A stretch of 64,000 nt of DNA from Euglena gracilis (Eukaryota > Euglenida > Euglenophyceae > Euglenales), in NCBI GenBank assembly GCA_039621445.1, contig CP154956.1, positions 63,256,257 to 63,320,256 on the forward strand, read 5' to 3'. The position numbers were made by a program, and so were the translations under genes. Below the pieces are notes generated by a model, which worked only from the letters and a program-made list of their open reading frames with translations, was not told the origin of the DNA and searched no databases. Positions 20,513 through 31,400 of the stretch are shown one piece after another. The first letter of the stretch is position 1, and each line of letters begins with the position of its first letter.

Positions 20513-20712
20513 TCTGTGCATCACCCTCGCCCCCCAAAGTGTCCCCCCCAAAGTGGCCAATTTTTTTGGCAGATTTTGGTTTACCCCCTAAGTGGCCATT
20601 TTCCTTTGGCACCAAAAGTGCCGAAGGCCAAAAAAATTGACCCCCTCCCAATGGGGTCCCACGGTGCATGGAGGGTGGACACTTTGGGGGGGGGGTGAGG
20701 ATGCATTATATG
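20513..20712. mobile_element. MITE H, copy 2
   Basis: TGCATCACCCTCGCCCCCCA at the left pairs with GGGGGGTGAGGATGCA at the right. The interior matches 17281-17515, including CCAAAGTGGCCAA and a short GGC-CC hairpin. TGCAT occurs at both borders and may be part of the target duplication. Confidence 0.7.
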
Positions 20713-20924
20713 ACCCCTGAACACCAGGATTTTCAAGTCAGCTGACTCATCCATTCCCAACCAATGTTTTGTGCCTCATTTTTTGGATTAAAATGCTGGG
20801 GGTGAAGGGGCTTTTTACAGTAATTGTTTGGTCACCGCCAAATTGTCTGGGTGGCACCCAATAGTTGCAAAGCCTTTGCCAGCACATGGGGTGGTGTGGC
20901 CAGCACATGGGTGGGGTGATGGTG

Positions 20925-21185
20925 CACACTGGTATGCCCCCCCTGCCCCACCGAGGGGGGGGGTTGGGTGGGTGGGCCCCCCCTGGGGGGTCCACCCAGA
21001 GGGGAGTGGGATGTAATTTTCGGCGCCAAAGGCACAGAAAATTTTTGAAAAGGCTGCTATTTTTAGCATTTTTCGCGATTTTTGGCCTTTTCGGGAAAAG
21101 TGGGTTGGGTTCCCCGGGACCCCACAGGCGGCCCCCCCCCAAGGGGTGGGTGGGTGGGGAGACCCCCTCCCCCTTGGTCTCAGAA
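20925..21185. repeat. Element I (GGGTCCCCCGGGACCCC family), copy 1
   Basis: Shared with 24900-25160, 26945-27150, 40680-40937, 56530-56730, 57425-57560 and 58160-58255. Features are GTGGGTGGG, a GGCGCC-type hairpin, GAAAAGGCTGCTATTTTTAG, GGGAAAAGTGGGT and a TCTTAAAA-like right end mirrored by TTTTAAGTCTTGGACC at the left of complete copies. Confidence 0.75.
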
Positions 21186-21689
21186 AAACCCCTGATCATC
21201 AATCTCTGTTTTGACATCGTTGGCCACTTTTGGCCTTTTCCTGTGGTTAATTTGTGGCAGTTTTGGTCTTTTCCATCCATTTTTGTCCATTTGGTCCAGT
21301 TCAGTTGTCAATCATTTTCATTGGGCCATCATTGGCCATTTCGGGCCATATTGGGTTTATTTTGGAATATAGATATCTTTTTGCGTGTTGTTTCTGCAGT
21401 CCTCTTTGAGCATCTCCAGCATCTTTCAGAAAATGATTTTTTTTGAGAAATCCTGCAGGGATCTGCAGTTTTTTTTATAAAAAAAAGCCTTGCAAAATAT
21501 CACAAAATACCGCAAAATTGTACTTAATTACGTGTATTGCTTAGTTGTGCAAAAAAGGTGAAAATCTGAACGCTTTTTTTTGGTAGCACGTGGCCGTGAA
21601 TAAACATGAATGCTCACGAATCAGAATCAAGGGGGCCCTCACACGCCCTGGAGCCAAATTTTGTGATTTCTGGCCCCTCCCCTGTGCCC

Positions 21690-21950
21690 TAACCCCCCCC
21701 CTGACAGTATTGCACTGCATCATTATTGGACTGCCACCTCCGGCGGCGGGGGGTGCAGCACTGTAAAAGTGAGAATTCGCCCCTTTCCCCCACTCTTCGG
21801 GTTGCAAAAGGTGCCTGCAGTAGGCTGCACCAGCTTCTACGCATTTCACATGTTATGTTTTGGATGCTCGCTTCATCCGGCGGGGGGGGGGGTGCAGCAT
21901 TATTTGGACTCGCAGCTCTATTGGCCCGCTGCACTATTAGGAGGGGGTTT
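21690..21950. repeat. Element M (CACTATTAGG words)
   Basis: A poly-C tip with CAGTATTGCACTGCATCATT and a right end GCACTATTAGGAGGGGG enclose CCTCCGGCGGCGGGG hairpins. A shorter copy lies at 40250-40350 and a relative at 43995-44225. Confidence 0.6.
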
Positions 21951-21955
21951 ATACT

Positions 21956-22205
21956 GATGTCCCAGCTTAGGCAAGGAGTGCGAGGTGGTCCATACTGAGG
22001 TGGGTAGCCTTGGACCCCATCTTTGGACAACATGTGAAAACAACCCTTGTCAACATAGGCTGAGGATGGTGGGGAGAGGAAAACCAAAATGGTGACCTTG
22101 GCCAAGTTTTTGACCTCTCAGTCTGAGGTTGTTATCACATGTTGTCCAAAGGTATTGTCCAAGGCTGCCCACCTCCCCTTGCCTCAGCTTGGGTTGGCAG
22201 GCATA
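21956..22205. repeat. Long inverted repeat, arms about 80-90 bases
   Basis: CCTTGGACCCCATCTTTGGA then CAACATGTGAAAACAA (22009-22047) is mirrored by TTGTTATCACATGTTG then TCCAAAGGTATTGTCCAAGG (22128-22163). The homology extends outwards through CAGCTTAGGCAAGGAG and CCTTGCCTCAGCTTGG. Confidence 0.75.
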
Positions 22206-22318
22206 TGGGGGGGGGGGCAGATATCACACAATATGGCTCTCATTGAACTGGCCTCAGTTTTCCACAGCAGAGCTGGCTGGGGGACTGCTGCGTGGGGCGG
22301 GGGGGGGGGGCTGTAGAC

Positions 22319-22480
22319 CCCTCGGTGAAGTTCACTGGTGAACATTCACGGGGGACCCTCGGTCGGCGAATTTCACCGTTTTGATGGTCGGGGGTGAAGT
22401 TTTGTCATTTTGGCCCAGAAAGTTTTTTTTGGCCCAAAAAGTGCTCTTGTGGTGAACTTCACCGGTGAAGTTCACCATTG
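22319..22480. repeat. GGTGAAGTTCAC inverted repeat
   Basis: CTCGGTGAAGTTCACTGGTG at 22321 and GTGAACTTCACCGGTGAAGT at 22451 are inverted copies, each itself nearly palindromic, around a GGCCCAAAAAG-rich centre. Confidence 0.65.
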
Positions 22481-22573
22481 GTTTGGCAGAGGGGGAACGA
22501 GGGGTTTGGGACCATTTCTACCTCAAGCTCCACCTCTACCTCTACCTCTACCTCCATACCTCCACCTCTGTGC

Positions 22574-22800
22574 AGCGTTGCCGATCTCTGAAACAGAAAC
22601 CCGCGCTCTCCTGGGCTTTCGGAACCTTTTTCCATGGCTGCACCAGCCTCACTTCCTTGTGATGCTGACCAATGAGCCACTACAGGTCCCCCAATGTTCG
22701 CTTTCTCCAGGGGCTGGTCCTTTTAGTCCACAAATTGAAGCACTGCTTGCAACCCCGCTCCCTCCTGTCCATATTCGGGTCAAGAAAAGAGATGATATCT
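22574..22800 (+). CDS. Probable coding exon, unrecognised
   Basis: The acceptor CCTCTGTGCAG is followed by a frame reading ETETRALLGFRNLFPWLHQP, later FLVMLTNEPLQVPQ and SPQIEALLATPLPPVHIRVK, to a TGA at 22798-22800. The composition is typical of coding sequence. It may be a terminal exon, or it may splice at CGG/GTCAAG near the end. No domain is recognised. It lies 450 bases before another coding-like exon. Confidence 0.45.
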
Positions 22801-23195
22801 GAAAATGTGGGGAAAAGAAAACGTTGAAGGCTGCTTGCATCTCCATTTCGTTTTAACTGATATCTTAATCCAACCTCGCACCCAAGCCAAATTACTCTTT
22901 GTATCGGAAAAATGTTTTAATTTATTTATTTGTGCTTCTCCCCAACTAACCTGGTTGGGAGGGGGATGAGCTTCGTTTATTCTTGTTCAATTGTCCATTT
23001 TTTTCAACAATGATCTCAGGATTAATTAAAATTTGGTCTAAATAAAATGGTTGGTGTGCATTTGAAAGAGGTAAATGACAAATGTCTTTTTTTATCCCAC
23101 CTACCTGGGGATATGTTGCCATTTACAAGTTTTTTTTAATGTCAATGCTCAGTCGTAATTGTTAAGGGTGCCCACTTGTTCTTTCTGCTCACTGA
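22801..23195. other. No gene seen
   Basis: Repeat-poor AT-rich sequence, probably 3' UTR or intron of the flanking exons. Confidence 0.3.
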
Positions 23196-23249
23196 CTGAT
23201 TTTCCGCACATTTTCCCCTCACCTTTTTTATCATTTGGGATTGGAATGC

Positions 23250-23408
23250 ATGGTTGGAGATTGGGATGTGCCTAATCAACATGAGTCTGTCAGTATTCCT
23301 GCACAAGCCAATGCCCCCACTTCAAGGGCCGAGGTGGACATTGATTCTGACATAGTTGCTGCCATTATGGGTGATTTGCGACATCATCCTCCACATCCCT
23401 CAACATAG
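23250..23408 (+). CDS. Probable terminal exon with acidic tail, unrecognised
   Basis: The frame is open from 23196 and carries an ATG at 23250. It reads GDWDVPNQHESVSIPAQANA, then EVDIDSDIVAAIMGDLRHHP, to TAG at 23406-23408. Codon usage and composition look strongly coding despite the short length. It is likely the last exon of a gene whose upstream exon may be 22574-22800, but the phases have not been reconciled. The sequence after it is repeat-free for about 200 bases, as expected for a 3' UTR. Confidence 0.5.
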   Translation: MVGDWDVPNQHESVSIPAQANAPTSRAEVDIDSDIVAAIMGDLRHHPPHPST

Positions 23409-23639
23409 AGACGTTTACTTTGCAAACCCTTGAAAGATGTAGTGTATTTGAAAGCAGAGATGACGTACAAACTTTTTTGTTTGTTATGCAATTCAAAACA
23501 GAGGAATCAAAATTTTGAAAAGAAGCTCCGTTTTGTGAAAAGTTGACCTTCTGGGAAAGAAGTGTCCCTTTTGAGCAGCTTGCATGGCCGTCAGAATCTC
23601 TTTATTTACCCTCCCTATTTATCCCCCCCAATGGAATCG

Positions 23640-25170
23640 GGAATCTGATTTTATTTGGTCGACCAAAGGCGGGTTATAAGTGGTGGGTGATTTTGACTAA
23701 GTTTTGATTCAGCTAGAAGGCCCAGGTCGGGGTTTTTTTTTAAAGGTTGGTGATCTGGGGGGGGTTGGAAACCCTTCCCCCCAAGTATGAACCTGCCACC
23801 TACTAACCCCCCACCCACAAACTAACTGACCAACCAAAAGGCAACCTGAAGCCCCCCCCCCCCCCCCGGTGAAGAGGTGAAGAAAAACAAGTGCGCCCGA
23901 GGAAGGTTTGGTGGCCGCAAAATCAAAACAAACTGATTTTTGACAGGTTTTGGTTTCCCAATTATCATGAGAAATGCCATTTTTGCCAAAATTGTATGTG
24001 CTTTCGTGAGTCCAAATAGCGAAAAGTGAGGAAGGTTTGCTTGGAGTTTAGCAACCCCCCCCCAATTGGAAGCCCCCCAAGGACTATACCCCCCCCACTT
24101 ATAAACCCCCCGGGGTTTAATGGATCCGATTTGGTTGGTCGGCCAAAGGGGGTTTATAAGTGGGGGGGTTTATAGGATCCGGAATTGTTGGTGAAAATCC
24201 GACCCCCCAAAAAAGACCCTGAAACCCCCCGAAATTGGCACTCTTTGGCAAATTTGGTCAAAAATGGCATTTTTGATGATGGTCGGTCTCAAAAAATTGC
24301 CAAAGAATCAGTTTTTGTGTGCTTTGTGGCCGAAAAAAATCGTCCCCAGCAGTTTCCATTTTTCTTCCCCAGGGGGGAGGTTTATAGGATCTGGTTTGGT
24401 TGGTCGGGTGTAAATAGTCAGGGTTTTGGAGTTTTGTTGACTTGCCAAGCGTCCTCTGTCCCAACCCTCTCTCACCAAATGGTTCAAGAAACCAAAGGAT
24501 TGTGGTTAACCCCCCCCCAAAATAAGACCCCACCAAAAATAAGACCCCCCCTGGACCGATCGAGCAAAATCCAAAAATGGGACCCCCCATAAATAAGCAC
24601 CCCTTGACGGCGAAACGTCAGGGACGGTGAAATTTTCCCACCAAAAACCCCAATTTCATACACAAAAATGATAAAATTTCAAAAAAATTCAGATTTTTGA
24701 AGTGCAAAAAAACATGGTTAATGTTAATTTACACCAATTTACACATGGCGCGAATCGCTGAAGGAAAAAAATTTTCAGTGCTCTTGGGAACCTGAAAAAT
24801 GGTGCTTTTTCGGGCCCGGGTCGGTGAAGAAAAAATCCAAAAATAAGACCCTCCCAGAAATAAGACCCCCCCTGGAGGTTTCCAGCAATGGACCCAAAAA
24901 TATGACCTATGTCTTATTTTTGGGGGGGTTTAGGGTGGGTGGGTCCGGCCGAGCCCCCCAGGGGGGTCCCCCCCAGGGGGAGTGGGTTATACTTTTCGAC
25001 GTCGAAGGCGCCGAAATTTTTTGAAAAGGGCTATTTTTCGCTTTTTTCACAATTTTTGGCCATTTTTTGATTTTTTGGCCATTTTCAGGGTGGAGGAAAG
25101 TGGGTCCCCTGGGACCCCCTGGGGGGCCCCCTCCCCCCCAGTCTTAAAAAAAAAATCCCCTGGCACAGAC
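23640..25170. repeat. ATAAGACC repeat family, forward block
   Basis: 24110-24420 repeats 340-610 (inverted). 24480-24910 contains AATAAGACCCCCC words and a unique core (ACGTCAGGGACGGTGAAATT, CATGGTTAATGTTAATTTAC) that reappears inverted at 26290-26640. 24900-25160 is element I. No gene is visible before the first UBXN11-like exon. Confidence 0.7.
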
Positions 25171-25257
25171 CCTGGATGATTGCTTTTTCCCCATTTTATT
25201 TTAACCTTGGGTTATGTGGATTGTTTTGAAATTTTGCCTTCGTGGGAACAATTTAAG

Positions 25258-25401
25258 GCTGTTACGGGGCGATCCAAACCTCTCTATCCCAAGGCATCTG
25301 ATTTGAAGCCCAAAAAAGCCATGGACAATGCAGATGTGAATCAAGATACAGAAGATCTTGTGGCTGTGATGGCAAGTCGTTTGAGAGACCTTGAGATGCA
25401 G
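25258..25401 (+). CDS. UBXN11: UBXN11-like exon: N-terminal region and start of coiled coil
   Basis: It begins after AATTTAAG and reads KPLYPKASDLKPKKAMDNAD, ending DLVAVMASRLRDLEMQ before GTTTGC. This aligns with the SELMAFMTRKLWDLEQQ region of human UBXN11. The internal ATG (MDNAD) at 25321 could be the real start, with the preceding bases as 5' UTR; if so, no upstream exon is missing. Confidence 0.8.
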
Positions 25402-28400
25402 GTTTGCATTCAATTTCAATCCAGTGCCATTTGGTACCTTGTCAGAAGTTTTATGGTCCACTGCTGGGGATAGATAGGGAATTTATTTTGTGTATTTTGG
25501 CTGTATTTTTTTTGGCTAACGTTGCACGTCTTCAATGCAATTAGGAGGTTTCAGACCCCTTGTGTGAAGTTGCTTGTCTCCTTGGGACTGTCACTGGGAG
25601 GGGCTTGTCATTTTGGACAGTCCATTACAAGCTTGCCCAGGAAGATCCTTTTCTGCAGTTTTTTTTTGTGTTCTTTTCAATTAAGGCTTTCCAGAATTTA
25701 ACGATTTACACTCGCTTTTGTGACAGGCATGGCACCGTTAAACTGGACATTTAATCTGTGCAACACCGCAAAAATCATTTCACCCAGCGAGGAGTGGTCA
25801 ATGACTGACAAAGGTCAAAGATAAAGAAAAAATGCAAAAGTATTTGGTGAAGAAAAGTCGTTGCTGAACTTCCAGACAGTTTCTGATGTGGTTTGCAGGA
25901 GAGGCACATCATGGAGAAATTCAAGCCAATGAAACAGGCACCAAAGAGTGTAAATGGCAAGGTCACAAACTAATGATTTTCTGTATTTTTTGGGGACCAT
26001 TGGATCTACCTTAGTTGGTCACCAAAGTCAACAAACACAAAGAATATTAAAGAACAGCAAATGGGTCAAGGGATGTGGGAGCCACAGTAGTGTTTTTTTT
26101 TTGCAACAGAGTTGAGAGTTGTTGGTTTACCAAATTGAGCGCTACAGTTCTGATATTCCCACATATGGCATATGTTTGTGTGCCAAAATGCCACACCTTT
26201 TCTGACCAAGCTGCCTACGATCAATGTACTAGCAGTTTTTTCACCTCCCAAGCAGATCATGAGCCCTCCCCCCAAAAATAAGACATAGGTCTTATTTTTG
26301 GGTCCGTTGCTGGAAACCTCCAGGGGGGGGGGTCTTATTTTTTGGGCGGGCCTTATTTTTGGATTTTTTTTCTTCACCGACCCGGGCCCGAAAAATTTCC
26401 TGCGGCGCTTCGCGCCATGTGTGAATTGGTGTAAGTTGACTTTTAACATGCTTTTTTTTGCACTTCAAAGACTGAAAATTTTTGAAATTTCATCATTTTT
26501 GTGTGTGAAATTGGGGTTTTGGTAGTTTTTCAGGAGAATTTCACTGTCTTCGGCGCTTCGCTCCGTCAGGTTGGGTCTTATTTTGGGGGGGGGTCTTATT
26601 TTTGGATTTTTGTTCGATCGGCTCAGGGGGGTCTTATTTTGGGGGTCTTATTTTTGGGGGGGGGTTACAATATGCTCTGGAAATAATTATTGTTGCTAAA
26701 CCCACCCCAATTACAGCTGAACTGCTCGGGGGGGGGGCTATTTATATTTGGATTTTTGTGTCGAAAATGGGTCCCCACCAAAAATGTCCTCAAAAAAGCC
26801 CCCTTTTTCAAAATGGCATAATTTTTGTATGTTGGCTGATTTTTTTTTTTGCAAACAAACTGATTTTCCAAATCTCACCTGATTTTTGAGGCTGGTGACA
26901 AATAGTCTCGAGCTTAGAGCACCGGATGGGGTTTCAAGGTGTGTCCGACCTAGGTTTTTTTAGTCTTGGACCCCCAGGGGGTAGGGTAAGGTGGGTGGAT
27001 CCGGCCGACCCCCCCGGGGGGGTGTCTTTTTCGGCTGGTGGGTGCCTGGCACCGAGGCGCCGTATTTTTTTTTGACCGGTGCCGATTTTTTTTTTGCATT
27101 TTCTGTTGAAAATCCCCCAAAAGTGGGTGCCCAGGACCCCCTGGGGGGCCCCCGCCCTCTTCATTGCTGCCTCGGCTGTGCAGGTGTCCACTTTCTGCGA
27201 GGAAGTGCAGGCCCGCGACCAGCGCATCCAGCAACTGCAACGTGAGCTGGGACAGGAGCGTGGCCGTGTCGGCTCTCGTGACAGGGATCGGGCGAAGCAG
27301 TTGGAAGAGGAGAACGAGGTGCTGAAGGTACAGGGCCACGGCTACGCTTACATCATCAAAAAGAACTGGATGGATTTCATCTTCACCCAAAGGAATCATG
27401 TTTTATTGATGCTGTTATTAAAGACAATAATACAATGTACATTCTGCAACCTACTCAGGTTTTTTTTTTAGAACGAACGATGCAGGAAGGGCTGAGAGGT
27501 TGGAGTGAGTATTTTCCAACCAACTCTGGAAATCCCCATGCACCACCCATGGGGTTTCTGCCCAGGAACCGGGGGGGGGTGGCAGGAATCATTTTTAGGT
27601 GCATCTTGAATTCCAAATTTCAAACTCCTGTTGGTTATGCTTTCCCATAAGGAGGCTGGCCTGGGTTTTTGACGATTCCTCCGAGGTTCATCACAAGTTT
27701 CCAACAGAGATTGAATTCAGCTTTGTGGCAGAGGTTTCCTGGGGTGCTGCTGTGTTGGGCTGGGTGAAACACAAGGTGACAGCTCAACTTTCATACCACC
27801 AAGTTTCTGACATTTTTTGAGACCAGGGCCATTTTGGAATGGGTTCGGGTTTTTATTTCACACATTAGACCCCAAGGGAGGTGGATGCTGCCTGACCCAC
27901 ACCTTGGGAGCTTGGGCTAAGCGTCCTTCTTGGCACTAAGCACCAAGACCAATAGATTTCATTGTTTGTGGACCCACTGATTCCAAGGATTCACAAACCT
28001 CCAAGGTGCTAGGAATCGAGTTGGAGACACCTTTTTCTCCAACAGTGTTCTCTCCCTGTTAAATCAAAAGGTTCTTCAAACAAAATTCTTCGATGTGTAA
28101 AACATTTCAAACATTTAAATGCAAAACATTTAGAGAGGGTCAAAAATATCCCATCAGGCGTGAAAAGCCCCATAAAAAGGGGAGAAATGAGGGGTTGTGT
28201 GGTTGCTTTTCCCAGGAGTCCCTATGGGCTGGGGTTGGGGTGGAGACACCAATCCCATGATGCGAGGTGCTCAACAATTAACTTGTTAGAGGCTTCACCA
28301 ACAAAACATTTTTTTGGAATGCATTTGATATGTTGGCAGCCCTCCATTTTCTCAGTGCAGCTCTTTAGATGTTTGTTTGTGCACAGATTACTCTAATCCG

Positions 28401-31400
28401 TGACCTCTTCAGAATTCTATAAGCTGTCTGCAGTGAGCGTGAACGTGCTCACAACACAAGGTTGATGCAACAAGTTCTACAACAGGGAGCAATCTTGCAA
28501 GCACATGGCATTCGGTGTGTGAAACATGCATACCACACAAACTGTTTGTTTTTTTCTGCATGCACCTTGTCGACGACCTGTGTCACATACATAGCCGAAC
28601 ATCTGTGTCAAAAAATTGGCCCATGTCTTTTGAACTGGTGAAAACCTCCGTCAAAAGGTGCCCTCCACAAATGACTCAAAAATCCCAATAATGACCCAAA
28701 AGTCGACAAATGAAAAATGATAAATGACGCCCTGCACTCGGTGCAAGATTTCATAACCTGAGATTCAATGGGTTTAGCCAGAAAGGGAAAAAGTTAAAGA
28801 AAGTTAAAAAAATATTTTTTGAATGAAAATATGAGTTCACAGTTGTTTGCCATCTTGAGTGAGAGAAGAAAGTTTTTGTCTCTGCACCACATCGTCACCA
28901 CATCATTCGCCGACTTGTTTGAAAGCGGATGGGAACAGAAGTCACAAGTGGGCGAATTCTCAAAGCGAAAACCTGGAGTTTCAAATGTCAAACGCCCTCC
29001 CCCACCATCCCCACCACCCTCTGGCACTCCATGCCAAAAGAGAATCCCAGCCAGCAGGAAGTGCCAGACAAAATGAAAAATTCCTGAAGCTTACCAACAA
29101 CAATAGATGAAAATACAATGACAATGGACGAAAACCATGAAAAATGTTCAGCATTTCAGAAGAATGGCAAGACATTTCTGTGTATTTTTTTTCCAGCACC
29201 CAAGTCGCCGTGAGTGCAAAGTGTCCAAAATGTTTATTGCATTTCACAGATGCGCAGATGTGGAACGTGATTGCTTGGACGATTTCCTAGACAACGCTAC
29301 AGACCCAATGACCAGTTCACGCCGATCCTCTCTGGCTGGCTCACGTGGCTCTGGGCGGAACGTTGTGACTCAGTCCCTCTTGGTGGGAAACGATTCACCA
29401 TTTGATTGGGGGAAGTGTGTGGTGGATGCAAAAGCCATGGGGTTTCTTGCGGAGGATAAGAGCAATGGTGCCTTGCTCATTGGAAACCCCGTGTCGCCAT
29501 TCCCAGAGGAGCCTTCACCTGAAGTGGGCAGAGCAGGCAGGCATTATTTTTTTTAAGGCGAGATTCTCAAAAAATTTTAAGGCATTTTTTAAGGTTTTTT
29601 AAGGTTTTTTAAGGTTTTTTGAGGAATTTTAAAAAATTTTAAGGTTTTTTAAGGCATTTTTTTCCTCAGGTAAAATCTCAGACCCCGAAGATGGCCTGAT
29701 GGCTTCAGACTCCTGTGGCTTCGGAACGCCCAAGGAAGAAGCCTTGGGCGAAGCATGGGATCAGGGCGGTCCATGAGGGACAGTTATTGCCATTTTAGGA
29801 ATTTTAGGAATTTTAGGCCATTCTAGGCATTTTAGGAATTTTAGGCCATTTTAGCAATGGGTTCCTGCATATGGGTCCCAAAATGGGTCAAAAAAACACC
29901 CTGCGCCGAAGACGCGAGAAAAATTATTTCGGGTCCAAAACTGCCCTGGAGGGGCAGTCCTTAAGGGGCAGTTAACTAAAAAAAAAAATCCCGTCCCTGA
30001 TGGACTGCCCTGACCCGTGCACCCACACCGGATAGCCTCATGAACACTGACAAAATAATCCAACTTTTTCATGTGAGCAATACCAAACACGTGCCCATGC
30101 AGTGTGCCACCGTACACATTGCTCAAAACCTTGTTGCATGGGATACAGAGTGGGTCACCTCGAAACTCGAAACTCGAAACCATCCATTTTTTTTTTCATT
30201 GCAATTACTTTAAATTTCTGATCCTATTCAGGACATTTGCTTGCCTGTTGGCCTTAAATGGCCTAAAAAGGCCTCAAATGGGGAAATTTTGGGGCTTGAC
30301 CATAGGTGCTTGCCAAGGTTGACTGCTTGTTTTTTTTGAAACAAAAGAATGTTTTTTTAAAAAAACTTTTTTTAAAAAAACAAGTTTTTTATAAATATAT
30401 TTTTAAAAGAAAACAAGTTTTTTAAAAATATGGGTTTTTTTAATAATAATAAACGCAACAAAAAAAAGTCTGGAAAAACTTACCATGCCCCCCCCCCCCG
30501 AGCTGTTCCCCCCCCCCCGAGCTATTCCCATAGGGGGGACGGGAATAGCTCACTGTCATAGCACTTTTTACAAAGAACTTCCCAAAAAAAGTGGTCAAAA
30601 ACCAACGTTTTTGGGACGTTTTCAAAAATCACTTTTTGACAAATGTGCTTAAAAATGACTATTTTTTGCGAACATCCAAAAAAGTTGCCAAAAATGACCC
30701 CCTTTGGGTTGCCTGAGGGTCGGGTATGGGAATAGCTCGGGGGGGGGACCTAGGTCCTCCCCCCCAAGCTGTTCCCCCCCCGTACTGTTCCCATTGGGCC
30801 GTAAAGGGTCCCGGGGACGGGAATAGCTCGGGGGGGGGGGCATGGTAAAAACGTCACTTTTTGATAACAAAAAATTACTTTAGAACTTTTTCCTCAAAAA
30901 AATGGCCATTAAACTCCCTCAAACCCTCATTTTTCACATCTTCCAAAAAATCAACATTTTCTCAAAATTTTGAATTTGAGAGGTTTTTGAAGCAAGAAAA
31001 ATGCCATTGAAAATCCAACAAATTTGACAGAGGAAAAGTGTCAGTAAAATTTGATTGTGCCAAAATTTGGTCCACATAAGTGCGGGGACCAAAACTTTCG
31101 CGTGCTTGGGCAAAAAAAAGTGGGAAAAATTCGCGGAATCACCGCTCAATTGGAGAACGCACTGTTTCGCTGCTTGAAATGCTGTGGCAAGTGTGAAACT
31201 GCTCCAGCGTAGTAAATTGTCCCAAAATGGGATTTTTTTGTTGTTCATGCAACTTTACTGCAATTGCACTTTTGAACAATTTGGGTTGACTCCTCTAAGA
31301 ATGTCTCAAGTAATTCAAATCAAGAAAGATGTGGTTGCAAGTTTTGCTTATTCTGCCGTGTGTCACAGCTTTTGGTGAACCGAGGCCAACCGAACTATGC

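Noticed and set aside
27470-27502. Mini-exon between coiled-coil exons of the UBXN11-like gene
   Set aside because: In the required phase it contains TGA; using the upstream CAG instead would translate a poly-T tract, which is unlikely.
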